From positions 1,743,501 through 1,807,500 of the forward strand of contig JAYKKI010000062.1 in NCBI GenBank assembly GCA_039881145.1: DNA of 64,000 nt, read 5' to 3'. A program made the position numbers and the translations under genes. The stretch's first letter is position 1. Every line of letters starts with the position of its first letter. This stretch comes from Druceiella hillmani. Its lineage: Eukaryota > Arthropoda > Insecta > Lepidoptera > Hepialidae. Under the pieces are notes generated by a model. It was not told the origin of the DNA. It worked only from the letters and a program-made list of their open reading frames with translations, and did no database searches. This document shows, one piece after another, positions 40,381 through 52,789 of the stretch.

Positions 40381-40693
40381 GACCTATTCGAGCACACATG
40401 TGTGCATAAATAAATAAATATTTTTATCTTGATCCATTCAAATGAATTTTCCCGTGATCAAGAATGCTCCAGTAAATTATTCCTCGGTGAGTCATAGAAT
40501 GCAATCGACTCCCATCAATGTCATAATAAAAATACTGAAGTACCTAAATATTTATTTTAATATTTCTAGATGTGGTGTACATGAATGTACATGATGGAAG
40601 AATACTAAATTTTTCATTTTTTTGCAAACAACTTAAATTAATTTCTATATATGACGGAGGCATGAACGGAAGATTGACACGTATCTCTATTAT

Positions 40694-41162
40694 AATAATA
40701 ATAATAATATAGTTTATTTGTGGATATAAAATACAACAGGTAAAGTAATAGACATGTACAGAAATTTTCTTAGGGCTAATGACAAAATTAGAGTTAAAAA
40801 TTAAGTTACACGCCTTAACCTAAATTTTATTCAATATTTTATCCACAAAAAGGTTACTAGCTCGGCTTGTGCAGTTATGCTATAAGCAAAACCGACACGG
40901 CCGGTTTACAGCTAGCACCTGTTGATATACATACATACACAAACAAATACTCATATATACATATACACACATAAACGTATACAGTTTACACGCATACAAG
41001 CACAGATACACAATATATAATATTATTAATAATTATTTTTAATACAGGTATTATATACAGACATATAACTACATACACATTATTACCCAAAGAGAAAATA
41101 TAGCACAAAGAAAATATAATTTAGATGAAATGATTTCGAAGATAGAAGCCGATATTTTCCGT
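40694..41162 (-). other. LINE 3' UTR and ATT-repeat tail
   Basis: Follows the ORF2 stop on the minus strand. It contains ACATA/TATAC-type microsatellite sequence (40,925-41,070) similar in composition to the inter-ORF region, and ends in a trinucleotide ATT tail. A repeat tail instead of poly(A) fits CR1-like and I-like elements. Confidence 0.75.
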
Positions 41163-44015
41163 TTATTCCGTTTGCATTTGTTGGGTCAAAAGCCACTTAC
41201 GGATTGACCTTTTCAAAGTAGTCATGGATACAGCAGTTTTCAGGGGCAGAGGGAGGTCATTCCAAATTTTAGTTGCGGCAAATTTGAAACTACCCCGATA
41301 ACCGGTTGTGCGATGTTCCGGGACTAAGAGAAGTCGGTCTCTGGCGCGCGTCATGTGGCTATGAGCACTGCCGGACCAGTTTAATATGTCGTAGAGATAT
41401 TTCGGCTCTTTTGCTGTGAAAAGTCTACGCAAAAAACAAAGAGTGTGATAACTGCGACGATTGTGCATTCGGAGCATTCCATGCTCATTTAAATACGGTG
41501 ATACACGGGATCGCCGCGGGATGCCGAAACAAAAACGCGCGCATGCATTTTGTATTCTTTGGATTGACTTGGCTGTTTTTGAAAGTAAACGCGGGCCGTA
41601 TACGATATCACCATAATCGAGTACAGGAAGAATGAGGCTTTCAACTAGAATTTTCCTAATGGGAACAGAGAGATAAGGACGGTATCTGTATAGCGTTTTG
41701 AGACGCATAAAGCAACATTTAATTTTTGTGGTTATGTGTTCATGAAATCTCAGCTGTGAGTCCATTATAATGCCTAGATTTTTGGCGTGTTCCAACATAG
41801 GAATGGACTGTCCGTTTATGGCGAGCTTCAGTCTTCCTGATCTTGCTACCTGAGCCCTACTTCCCGTAATTAGAAAACAGGATTTGGAAGGGTTTAACAA
41901 TAAGGCATGTTTACACGACCAATTCCAGATTTTCATAAGATCTTCATTAACTTTTTCACACACTCTGTCTTCATCTCCCACACGAAAAGATTTGTACTGC
42001 TGTGTATCATCAGCATAAAAATGAGTTTTTACATGCTTTAAATTGCTCGAAATATCTGATGTGTATAAAGTGAAAAGTAGCGGCCCTAGGATTGACCCCT
42101 GCGGTACACCTCTAGAAATGGCATGAACTTTCGAGGTAAGAGTTTTACTACCATCGAATACTTTGACATACTGACACCGTCGCTTAAAATAGTTTTTAAA
42201 CCATTCACAAGCGCATTCCGATAAGCCGTAATATTGTAATTTAGCCATTAAAATTGGCAAACTTAGGCAATCAAAAGCACGTGAATAATCCAAAAGAACG
42301 ACAGCAGTAGCCTCCCCTTTATCAGCTGAGGATAGGATATCATTAGTAATGGATAGAAGTGCTGTGGATGTACTGTGTTGACCACGGAAACCTGATTGAG
42401 TAAGGGGGAGCGCTTTGATTGATTCTAAAAATCTTTTAAGCTGATTGCAGACAATTTTTTCTATGATTTTAGACATTGCTGGTAGAATACTTATGGGGCG
42501 AAGATCGCTTAATGATTGAACGCTACTTTTCTTGCCTATTGGGATAACAACAGCTTTTCTCCATATCTCCGGATAGGTAGAAGAAGTGAGCGACAGATTC
42601 ACAATTTTGGTAATTACGGTAAGGGTGTACGGTAGTGTCAGTTTCAGCATCCGTGCAGAGATACCATCCACACCGATAGCTTCGGACTTTAAAGAATACA
42701 CAATCTTCGCCACAATATCTTCACTCACCTTCTGAAAACGCATTTTTGTCTCAGCAAAACAATGGGTATCATAAAAAGAAATAAGATCAGCGTCCGCACT
42801 TTAGGCGCAAGGTAACGTTGCAAAGTGATCGATAATCTGATCTGGATCGCAGAGATGGCGTGGCAGGATATTTTCTCTACTTTTACCGATGGGATATATT
42901 GTTTGCAAGCCTTTCCACAGCTGTTTCCTATCTCCACGATGTGCGTTTACATAAAAAGTAAAATATGCTTTTCTCTCCCGTCTCAAAGCTGTGATGACTA
43001 GATTTCTCAGCGATTTATAATAATCTAAATGTGTATCTTTCTTTGATTTAATAGCTTTAGAGCGGGCTCGATCACGCAGACGCATCATGAGACGGATCGT
43101 GTCCGTTATCCACGGTTTGTATGAATGGATGCGCGTTGTTCGCTCCCTTACTGGTGCATATGCGTCGAAAATCGACAACACGCTAGTATTAAAATTATTA
43201 ACAATTTTTTCGATATCGTCGCCGACTGCCACATTGTCCCACCGAAATTTTGATACCGCTGAAACGAACAACTCCATATCCATTTTATTAAGACAACGGG
43301 AATGGAATTTACGATCAGGTATTGGAGGTTTTATGATATTGAGTCTACCGACCAAGAGAGCGTGGTCACTTAAATCTTGATTGTGATGAATCAGTATATT
43401 AAAATTAATATCACACGGACTGCAACAAAATAAATTAATTAACGTTTCTGAGTGTTCAGTTATCCTGGTCGCCTTAGATACGAGTTGTTTGAAACCAAAC
43501 ATCTCCAGCCAGTTAATGGTCTTGGCGGTGCTTGAATCGGCCTGTTTCAGTAAATCTGTATTAAGGTCACCGGTGAAGAAAAAGTATTCAGCGGTGCAGT
43601 TAAGGCTGGTCATCGCCTCGCTCAGGCAATCGAGCGCTAAATCTAGAGACATAGTTGGCGGTCGGTATGCAGTACCCACAATCACGCTTACGCGACCCAT
43701 CTCCAAGCGAATCCAAAGTTGCTCAAGCTCTGTGTTCGGGATGGTTATCTCGCGGTACCGTATGCCTTGGCGTACATAAAAAGCTACACCTCCTCCGCGG
43801 CCGACAGTGCGATCGCGGTGCGCAAACGAGTAGCCAGGCACGGCGAGGGTGCACGTGTTCGAACCGCGTGCAATCCACGTTTCATTTATAGCCAGTATGT
43901 CTAGATCATGCTCTATTATCGCTGCGTATAACTCATCGTGACCCGTCCACAAAGACCGAGCATTTAAATGACCCAGGGTAAGACACCTTTTTCTAAAACA
44001 GACTACTGTAGCCAT
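41163..44015 (-). pseudogene. LINE ORF2: endonuclease-reverse transcriptase, one in-frame stop
   Basis: About 950 codons in one frame, interrupted by a single TAA at 42,801-42,803; 19 codons later the frame reaches the methionine at 42,743. The first part (404 residues) is an APE-type endonuclease: LNARSL (17-22), NETW with catalytic E45, YRPP (117-120), GDLNTDL with D150 and N152, and SDH (216-218). The position usually reading TL(I/L)DL is TLINLF (N194), a possible loss of an acidic active-site residue. The second part (526 residues) is the reverse transcriptase: LRPISILPAMSKIIEKI (81-97), GFRGQHSTS (118-126), LDYSRAFD with D152, RGVPQGSILGP (211-221) and the YADD box at 243-246 (genomic 42,006-42,017). 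A C-terminal region with LWNDLP-like IWNDLPLPL follows. It nicks the target and copies the element RNA at the nick. The stop separates the two enzymes. Confidence 0.95.
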
Positions 44016-44514
44016 TGGTCCAACAGATGTGTAGGTTTTATTATTACCACCACAGGAGATATTTCATTTATCATAAGATGAGTGGAAAATCCGTTATAAT
44101 TAATGGGGAATATTTTTCCGAAGTATTCCAATTTAAAAAGCAACAATTTAGAGAAAAGAAATAAATATAAAATGTACATAGACATATATACAGGATACAA
44201 ATACATATACATACACATACAAATATATACACATATACGCACATATATACATATATGTACACACATACAAACATATATACATACACATACCAATATACAC
44301 ACATACACACACACACACATATACACATATATGATGAATACCTCCCTAACAAGAAGTGTATGTAAAATCCAACTAAATATAATGGTTGAAATAAATATAT
44401 ACATATATACATACATATATATGCACAATAAAAGATACATAAAGCTATAACAGAATAAATAGGTATAAAGGTCAAAAAAATGGCACGAATGGAAATAATT
44501 GAGAACATTAAATA
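44016..44514 (-). other. LINE inter-ORF region, ACATA-rich
   Basis: About 500 bp between the ORF1 stop and the ORF2 start, unusually long and filled (44,170-44,340 and 44,390-44,425) with CATACATATA-type simple sequence. Long open frames on both strands here are artefacts of the repeat. The spacing implies that ORF2 is not translated by simple stop-start overlap. Confidence 0.7.
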
Positions 44515-45303
44515 TTAAACAATAAGATCTAGGTCGGCGATCGTTTTTATTTTTATATACGGCTGTCCATGTTCTTTTCGTACACGCACTTGTGCATTGC
44601 GTGTCCACACAAAGGCGTACGAGTTTTGTCGGGCTTTCTCCTTGGCTCGACGCAGGAGGTCCTTGTAGAAAGGAGAGAGGTGTTCTACGAGGAACAATCG
44701 ACTCGACGGTGCAGGGAATCCGAGTTCGATGGTGTTCACTCCCCGGCGCTTGCGAACGGCTTCAAGTAAGCTATCGCGCATGGATTGTGACCGCAGTCGC
44801 AGCAGTAGTGGGTGCGGACGATCCTCGCGCGGTGCTCCCACTCGACGCGCAGACTCGATGTCGTGCGGCGGCAGCGCAACAGCCGCTGTGCGCGCGATGC
44901 CCAGCGCCAGCTCACCGCAGTCTTCATCCGGTCGTTCGGGGATACGGAAGATTTCGATATTATAGCGGCGCTCGTGCTGCTCCAGTTCTCGATTTTGCGT
45001 CTGCAAAGCTGCAACAGTTTCACGAAGCCTAGTTACTTCTGTCTCGATCGCCTCAACTTTATTTAATTTTGTTTTTAATTTATTTAGACGTTTTTCGAAG
45101 TCGTCAAATTTTGCAGCAAGGAAGTTTAATGAAACTTGTAAATCGGTCCGCATAGCCGACATTTCGGTACGCATAGCCGGCAGTCCAGACATGATGGTTG
45201 ATATGTCACCTGTAGACATCGTGACAGTGGTTGATGCGGGTGTTGCGATGCGCGGCGCTGCTTCGTCTACCTTTGTAGCACGAGTCGTTTTTTTTGAAGC
45301 CAT
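44515..45303 (-). CDS. LINE ORF1 nucleic-acid chaperone-like protein
   Basis: Intact 262-residue ORF, the first ORF of the LINE. Residues 1-40 are Ser/Thr/Ala-rich. Residues about 45-112 form a coiled coil with regular Leu/Met/Ile heptads and many E/K/R. This is followed by an RRM-like start (RRYNIEIFRIPE, 112-123) and a basic C-terminal domain with ESARRVGA (150-157), LFLVEHLSP (203-211) and YAFVWTRNAQVRVRK (229-243). The layout is that of L1-type ORF1 proteins, which trimerise and bind element RNA in a ribonucleoprotein. No CCHC zinc knuckle is visible. The start is the ATG at 45,301-45,303, upstream of the whole coiled coil. The frame has no stop or frameshift, unlike ORF2. It is more GC-rich than the host DNA around it. 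Confidence 0.92.
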   Translation of the reverse strand: MASKKTTRATKVDEAAPRIATPASTTVTMSTGDISTIMSGLPAMRTEMSAMRTDLQVSLNFLAAKFDDFEKRLNKLKTKLNKVEAIETEVTRLRETVAALQTQNRELEQHERRYNIEIFRIPERPDEDCGELALGIARTAAVALPPHDIESARRVGAPREDRPHPLLLRLRSQSMRDSLLEAVRKRRGVNTIELGFPAPSSRLFLVEHLSPFYKDLLRRAKEKARQNSYAFVWTRNAQVRVRKEHGQPYIKIKTIADLDLIV

Positions 45304-45808
45304 TATAAAATATCTTTATATTTTAATTTTATTCGAGATTAAAAAAGAATACAAAAATAAAAAAAATTACAAGGGTTTGCCAAGGATCGAAACCGCGCTA
45401 CTAGAGTAGCGTAACAAATTCAAACTTTTCGCACTACAACTCGTATTTACTTTTACGACGAAACAAGACGATGCGGTCCTTCAATGGCGGCAATAAAGTA
45501 AATAAATTGACCCTTGTTAAAATGCGAAGAACAAAGGATTCACTTCACTCAATACCAAAGTCGCATTCACTATTTGTTCAATACCCGCAGTTTTTTTCTA
45601 ATTAAAGTCACAGTCACTACACTATTATGCCAAAATTAAGGATTTTGTATGCCGTATTAAGAGTTTTTGTTATAAGTGAAATGTTTATAATTTTGTTTGA
45701 CTATTATTAATGCAAATTCTACTGTTGTACTGTTATTTTTAGTTGTAAAAATATTTTTTTTTCGTGCAGCTAAAGTAACACGTCCGTATAGCGTACTTGT
45801 CAAAATAT
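45304..45808 (-). promoter_or_regulatory. LINE 5' UTR, presumed internal promoter region
   Basis: Inserted sequence upstream of ORF1, with no partner in the left arm. LINE promoters lie inside the transcribed 5' UTR, so a promoter is inferred here, but no initiator motif is evident. At about 45,378-45,410 (minus strand) there is a tRNA-like stretch, GCGCGGTTTCGATCC, resembling a pol III B box. Confidence 0.45.
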
Positions 45809-46666
45809 ATATGTGTGAAACAACGAAAGGTTTCTCTTCGAAATTTAATCTAAATGCAAATTTTTGCTTTAATAAGTTCATATGATAGCGAGGAAAAGAT
45901 AAATGTTATTCAAGCTGTAATTTCACCTTTTATGTCTGTGGGCTCCTTTTTTTTATTCAGTAACCGTATGAGCCAGTTTGGATATTCCAAAAATATCTTG
46001 GCAACGTTATATCTTTACAATCACACTCATTCATAATCAAAATTGAAGGTGTTTTTTTGAACAGTTTTCATATTTTTTGTATCAAAAGGTTTACGTCATA
46101 TAATTTATCTTCTACGTGTGCAGGTCATTTGAGAAAAATAAAATTACGATTAGGCGTATAAAATCCTGCAGGTAGTCTGTAAAATATAAATGTCCATTAA
46201 GTTTGATCTATAATATACTTTTATCTATAAGTTGTTTATCATTACTTTTGATACTATGGAAAAAATTCTCCGATTTATTTGAAGACTATAGATTTTTATG
46301 ATTTTACATATAATTTCCTATAAATTTATAATTATTAACTTAAAAAAACTAACCGCTTTTCAATGAAAGTTACGATGCAAAATAAATTAAATAGACTAAA
46401 CGAAAAGTAGGGACTAAGTCAAATTCTGTTTTAAGTTTCCTCTCACTTTTTTCTAAATTAGCTGATTAGCTACTACATGGCAATTATATATGTATTTTTT
46501 CACATAAACATTTTTGGAATGAAATAAATCTTAAATGGTATTCTTAAAAAAATACCAAGGGCATAGTTTGAGTTACGAAACATGGACGTGAAGCACACGC
46601 GAGTTATAATTCCAAGGAATTTGTAGATATATTAAATATTATGTTGGGTAAAATTTAAAAAGTGAC

Positions 46667-48068
46667 TAAAATAGATAATTATTTTTATTTATTGAAAATA
46701 ATCTTTTAAAAAATTATTGAATATTAGGATACTTGTTAGCATATTGGTTCACGTAAAGTCATTAAATTTAAATATTAATTATTGAGAACGGTATTTAATT
46801 TCTTGGTTCTTCCTTGGAATCAAGAAATGTTAAATTTAGACTAAAAAAATAAATATTCATCAGAAGAAATCCTAAATGGTCCTTATCATGTATTTAACAA
46901 CCACACAAGTTGTAACCAATATTTTTATTAACCAGATATTTGAGAAACCCAGAATAATAAAAATGTCTTTCCCGAATTGGGCACATCATTTATATTTATC
47001 AAACTATTAAGTCCAAGACGTATATACATTTTTAAAGTTTCATTTCCGACATAACGAGCGGGAAGTGACGCAGCTTTGTTATATTTGCTTAGCACGCCCG
47101 TTTCCTTCTCTCAAAAACCTTAATTTCACTTAAACTGCTGTACTAAATTATGAATAATGACATTTAATTTATTAATATTTGATAAATCGAACCAAAACTT
47201 CACCATTTTTATTGTTGAAGTCACTGTTTTTAACTTAAAACAGTTGTTTTATCTTATCTATAATAATTACTTTTGTATATATGCTATCCAGACTTTTTTA
47301 TCGATGTTTTTAATATTTACAATTTCCTCATGTTAATGTGTCTAGTATTATGTAGCTTTCCCAGCATTCGTTACAAAAACACCTAGATCTGTGACTTTTC
47401 TCCAACTGCGCTGATATTATTATGTCTAAATAATTATAGTACATATATACACACTTTATAGCTTTTGGAAATCTCTAAAATATAAGCTATCATACAAAGG
47501 TTATATATCAATTCAATTGGTAGACGTGACGTTAATCTCTAAAAAAACAAAGATACGAACAAAAAACAAAACTTTTTAATGATCTTTGTGGGACCATACC
47601 GCGAATACGATATTGTAAAAAGTTGCAACTTTTATCAAGTATCGTATTGGTTACAGTTTAAAAATAAACGCTATGTTAACAATCATGAATTTTTACCGAT
47701 TTTTCAGCCTTATGTTTTTATGTGATTCTGACAATGACTTTTTACCGAATGATATTGGTTATGGAGTAGAAACGTGAAAAGGAATTATTTCTTTTTTTTA
47801 TTTCGGAATGTTTTTGAACTAAGTTACTTTTTAAATTGATTTATATGGAGAAAAAAAAACATTTCCTCACTATAAAGTTGTTATCATTTCGTAAAACGTT
47901 TGAATCTTATTGTAAAAAAATTAGCGTATTAACTAAATTTAAATTTGCTTGCAAAAATAAACCCCTTAAATTAGTTCATCTCTATAACATGTAACCCCTT
48001 AAATTAATCTATTTGTTATGTGAAACAGTGGCGGACCTTTGAATCAAAATCACATTCATCTATATGAT
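46667..48068. other. Right-arm-only block of about 1.4 kb
   Basis: The left arm runs directly between the partners of 46,666 and 48,069 (near 26,145 and 26,125). The block is AT-rich with no coding frame or terminal repeats that I can see. It holds a direct repeat of ACCCCTTAAATTA (about 47,961 and 47,995). Probably an old non-autonomous transposon or filler. Confidence 0.65.
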
Positions 48069-48315
48069 ATCCATCTAAAACTCCGTATTTAAAGTAGCGG
48101 GTACAAAATCGATATTCATTTATTTAATTTGCAGTATATACCGCAATATATGGTTACACGGATATCCGAAATATTAGTAATAATAAACCCAATTTATTTT
48201 TAAACACAAAGTTAAATCTTCCTAATGAAATAATAAAGGAATTAATTGCCATGAAGGATTAAGATATCGTTATCGACGCGTACGTCGACATAAAGATTTA
48301 GTTTGTCCGTGCGAC

Positions 48316-50004
48316 GTTAAGAACCTTCAAATTTTTGTACCATCTATAACTGGCAATTTTTACGCCGAACAGATGACGGGACTTAAACGTTATATTTTGT
48401 GGATTTGGTTTTGATGACGTTCTCGATTGTGCTTATTCTTCAGACTATATTGTTAAATGAGTCATATCGGGTTCTTACAATCATTAATATACCTTTTAAT
48501 AATGATTAACCTTTTTAAGAGCTTCGAAAACACTTTGTAGGCCGTCCACCAATCTTAATTTGGCTCTTCCTCTTCCTCTTGAGCCAGTTGGTTTGGCCAG
48601 AAAAATTAGTTTTGTTGTTTTATCTTCCTTCATTCTAATTATATGGCCGGCCCACTTCATACGTTGAATTATTATAAATAGTATTATATCTGGTTTTTTA
48701 AATAAGCGATAAATTTCGGAATTACTTCTACTTCTCCAAAACCCAGTTAGAGAATCCACCAAATATTGATCTGAGGGTTTTTCATTTGAAAATTTTAAGG
48801 GTTTTGTATCATAATCAGATGCATATGTAAGTGCTGAACTGAGTAAGCGTCTTAGTCGTTAAGATCTAATTAAGTGTCTCTTCTGATATTCTTGGAATTC
48901 AGAAATATTCTTAGTCCAGGAAAGCATCTATTGGCTGCAGTTGTTCGTCTCCTCCAATAATATTTATTTGCTTGAAATGCTGCAGAGATTTTTCTATCTA
49001 CATTTTTTGTTTAGCGGTTAGACCAATTCAGCAGTTTTTGAGAAAATGACAGACATACATGTACAAAGTTCAAAATTTTACTTTATTTCTTTAATTTTTC
49101 TGAAAATCGATAACCATTTATGAAATAATAGCTATAACCTGAATTTATCGAACACAGTAAATAAGTAAAAATTTGCCTAGTTTATAGGTTTAATTGAGGT
49201 ACGTAGTCATTTAAAATTTTAAATATTTGTAAAATTTAAAGAAATATAGATGGATTATCGGAAATGTATACATTATTAATGTTAGTAAAAACTACTTAAT
49301 TTTATTTTTGTACTTACGTAGATTTTATTCTAACATGAGATTTAAATTAAATTGTTTATTTACATTTTTTGATGTGTTCTAGAAAGTAATCGATTTACTT
49401 TATAAAGATAACAATTTAAATATAACTTTGATTTATCAAAGTAAGGTTAAAGCACTTATTTGGTAAGGTTAACACTAATATTTTATTAAGAGTATTTTTT
49501 TATATGTTTGTAAAGAGTGTAGAACTATTTTGCCGACAAATTAAAGAATTAGTCTATTGGAAAGGTCACACACAACATGCGATTTGCAATTATTATGTAA
49601 TGAGAAATTCATGAGACATGTTTCCACTGCAATACATTAGGATTTGGCCCAACAAAAGGTATGTTTGATAACACATGCACATATTTTTTGTACGTTAAAA
49701 CACACTCTTTTAATCAAAACTGTTTTAATTAAACAGTATAAAAAATAACAACAAATAATTAATATGATTTAAATAATAACTTTTATAAAAAAATATTCCA
49801 AACTATTGTTTCTTGTGTACAGTGTTGAAAAATTAGTAAACATTTCTTTTGTCATCTTTTTGAGTAGTAGTCAGTAAAACATGTAATCGGCGAAAACTAC
49901 CTTGTACTTGGATGTAATAAGGGGTTACATTTTATTATATTGGTGTTCAGGTTAAAGCTGTTATAACACTTTAGCTTCCTAATATTTTCCAGGTAAGATT
50001 ACTG
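48316..50004. other. Right-arm-only block of about 1.7 kb with LINE scrap
   Basis: The flanks pair with contiguous left-arm sequence near 25,880-25,890. Its first third contains the RTE-like reverse-transcriptase end on the minus strand; the rest is AT-rich without recognisable features. No clear target-site duplication is seen. Confidence 0.7.
48496..48990 (-). pseudogene. C-terminal fragment of an RTE-like LINE polyprotein
   Basis: Minus-strand translation in two frames shows, in order, TTAANRCFPGLRIFLNSKNI (near 48,885-48,945), LTYASDYDTKPLK (near 48,800-48,840), then IIQRMKWAGHIIRMKEDKT and GSRGRGRAKLRLVDGL (within 48,496-48,762). These correspond to conserved blocks after the RT domain in many arthropod LINEs: AANRC..GL....S, LTYASE.W, R..W.GH..RM and G.R.RGRP..RW.D. 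A stop at the end of the first block and frame changes show that it is dead. It is 5'-truncated, as is usual for LINEs. A different family from the LINE at 40.7-45.8 kb. Confidence 0.85.
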
Positions 50005-50224
50005 AAAATGCGCAGTGTAAACTTGTTTTATTATACATAACAGGTAGTACTCGTACGAGTCAAAATATCTCTTACATGTGACAATATTTTGTTTCCAATT
50101 CCTTTCCATTCGGATACAAAACCTAAAAAAATCAAGACAGACGTGAAACATCTATTTTTTTTCTGGTCGATTGGCAGGACACTACGTGGCATCAAAACGT
50201 TTTAAATTCCATTCAAACGCGTCA

Positions 50225-50525
50225 TTACACTAACATTATCAAACCTGTTTACTCGTTAAAATTAGCCTTATTTAATTACGCGTAATTATAAATCAGTCAG
50301 CTGTAGCAGTGTTAATATTTAATCATCATTACCTACGTGTATGAGCCATCTGCGCTTAGATCTCACTAACGAGGTAACAGTCTACTTAACGAGTCGTAAT
50401 TGGGCGCGATCGTGAGTCTCACCGGCAACTTTGTTAGCTGCTTACTCATAGCGACTGTACGTAGAAATTTGCTCGCTGCCTCTATGTAATTAATCTATAT
50501 TTGTAGCTAATACAGACGCTTTGGG
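50225..50525. other. Conserved less AT-rich block, right copy
   Basis: Mirror of 25,385-25,700, about 90% identical, sharing AACAAAGTTGCCGGTGAGAC (reverse complement) and TAATTACGCGTAATTA. No gene recognised. Confidence 0.5.
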
Positions 50526-51679
50526 ATTCAGATACGTAGTGTATATATGTCCGAAAATAATTTTTATGACAAAAATAATGATAGTTTCAATTATATTTAA
50601 TGTCACGTAATCTTACCTAAATTTGAGTGTCATAATTATTCCTGATTCCAATTATTTATGCAGTAATTTTTCAATTCTCTAAACGGAAAAACGTTTTCTG
50701 ATAAAGATCAAATTTCCTTTCATAAATTAAATAATTCAATTGTTTAAGTATTTTTTTGCCTTTCACTGAAATAGGGAGACTGAAATATATTTTAAGAATA
50801 TGCGATGAAATAAATAGCTGTCATATGATAATTATTTTACAAAGTCTAACTCTTTTTGCTTATGTACTTGTTTATTTAGGATATAATTTTTTTTCGATTT
50901 CTACCTATCTATTAACATCCCTTAACCTGCCCTTTAAAGTACTTTCAAGTCAACAAACAATCCTTTCGGAAATTACGCACTATCCATCAGTGTTATATAA
51001 ATGTTTCTACGACTGTGTGTTGCCATCCGTATACTCATAAAAGTACTACAATATTCCGAACATTTACAATTTTTGATTTAAATAAGACAGTTCTAACCAC
51101 TTTAACTCATTTCACATAAGAATATGAGAGCGTAAAACTGCACATAAAAATATAATTCTTTACATTAAACTTAATAAGTATCGATATTTGTTTATAAAAA
51201 TAACTAATATTCGTTGCATTAAACTTAATATTAACCCGTTAGGCTCAATTAGTATTTCACCATTTTTTATTTCTTTAATTGATGCCAACAAATGCAAAGA
51301 ATTATTCATGTTTTAAAAATACATTATCTAAATGAATGTTTGTGTATTACTGTACAGTCTGAAACAAAGTCAAATTCTAGTCCGAAACTAAGGGCTAATC
51401 TTTGTAATTATTGAAACTAAACTTCCAATTTTCATTCATCAAGAAAAGTTTATATGTATAATTGACAACCGTTTTGTAAATTAGCCGAACTATGACGATA
51501 AAATCCCAAAAAAAAACAACCCAGGGAAGATTTCTTAGCATGCGCCGGATAAACTGTTGAAGATAAGTGAAAAAAATAAGGCATAATTGTTCACGTCGTA
51601 GAATTCTACAGAAATGTATGTTTACCTAACAAAGTTGACTTATACTATTGAAAAACTAGCCTTCAAGTAAAGTGTGATG

Positions 51680-52567
51680 AAATGCATCAACGTTGTTCAT
51701 TTCATGTACTCGTATTTGAATGAAATTTGTTATTTGCATTGATCCGATTTGATGAATGATTCAAATAAAGCGTGATGAAATACATTTACAGAAAGCAGGA
51801 AATTTGTAAAGATGAGAAATGTTCAATCTATGCGTTGTTCATTTCGCGTATTTCGATGAAATTTTTTATTTTCATTGATTCGTTTTGATGAATGATTCAA
51901 ATAAAACGTGATGAAATACATCTACAGGAAGCAGGAAAGTTGTATAGATGAGAAATGTTCAGTCTATACCTTGTTCGTTTCATGTATTTGGATGAAATTT
52001 GTTATTTGCATTGATCCGTTTTGACGAAAGATTCAAATAAAGCGTGATGAAATACATCTACAGGAAGCAGGAAAGTTGTATATATGAGAAACGTTCAGTC
52101 TATACGTCGTTCATTTCATGTATTTGGATGAAATTTGTTATTATCCGTGTTGATGAATGATTCAAATAAAGCGTGATGAAATACATCTATAGGAAGCAGG
52201 AAAGTTGTATAGATGAGAAATATTCAGTATGTGCGTTGTTCATTATGCTTATTTCGATGAAATTTGTTATTTGAATTGATCCATTTTGATGAATGATTCA
52301 AATAAAACGTGATGAAATACATCTAGAGGAAGCAGGAAAGTTGTATAGATGAGAAATGTTGTCTATACCTTGTTCGTTTTATGTATTAGGATGAAATTTG
52401 TTATTTGCATTGATACGTTTTAATGAATGATTCAAATAAAGCGTGATGAAATACATCTACAGGAAGCAGGAAAGTAGTATAGGTGAGAAATGTTCAGAAT
52501 ATGCGTTGTCATTTCGCGTATTTCGATGAAATTTTTTATTTAAATTGATCCATTTTATTGAATGGAT
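51680..52567. repeat. Minisatellite, about 136-bp unit, at least 6 copies
   Basis: Units start with TTCAAATAAAGCGTGATGAA at about 51,760, 51,896, 52,032, 52,161, 52,297 and 52,431, giving periods of 136, 136, 129, 136 and 134 bp. Each carries CAGGAAGCAGGAAAGTTGTA and GATGAAATTTGTTATTTG. Units alternate between two variants (CGCGTATTTCG and CATGTATTTGG). The left-arm partner at 23,875 has about two units. Confidence 0.92.
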
Positions 52568-52612
52568 CATTTACACCATCGTTTTTATAAATAGAAGTAA
52601 GGTTTGCAATTC

Positions 52613-52682
<70 letters not shown>

Positions 52683-52708
52683 TATACATATATATATATA
52701 TATACATG
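52613..52708. repeat. (TA)n microsatellite
   Basis: Nearly pure TA with two TACATA interruptions. It lies directly after the 136-bp minisatellite. The left-arm partner region has no such tract. Confidence 0.93.
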
Positions 52709-52789
52709 AATGTTGCAATATTACTATTTTTATATTTAACTACTTTTATCATTTTAAATTGTAAATTTGATAATTTACAAAAAAAGTTG

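Larger units (their letters stand above)
40694..45808 (-). mobile_element. CR1/Jockey-group LINE, nearly full length
   Basis: A 5.1 kb non-LTR retrotransposon read on the minus strand: 5' UTR (45,304-45,808), ORF1, an inter-ORF region rich in ACATA repeats, ORF2 with endonuclease and reverse transcriptase, a 3' UTR, and a 3' tail of ATT repeats at 40,691-40,710. The borders come from the left arm, which keeps the uninterrupted target (CTCTATTAT followed by TTGTGACACAACG near 26,935-26,955). No clear target-site duplication is seen; at most a few T/A bases. The insertion postdates the inverted duplication. One premature stop in ORF2 suggests that this copy is not autonomous, but it is otherwise well preserved and therefore fairly young. 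Clade placement within CR1, Daphne or Crack is uncertain. Confidence 0.93.

Noticed and set aside
44003..44608. 201- and 145-codon frames opposite and within the LINE inter-ORF gap
   Set aside because: They are runs of C/I/Y/V created by the ACATA microsatellite; not conserved protein.
44569..45066. Several Arg/Ser-rich frames antisense to ORF1
   Set aside because: Shadows of the GC-rich ORF1 on the opposite strand.
51680..52567. CRISPR-like array
   Set aside because: Units of about 136 bp repeat head to tail as a whole, with no short repeat/unique spacer pattern; eukaryotic minisatellite.
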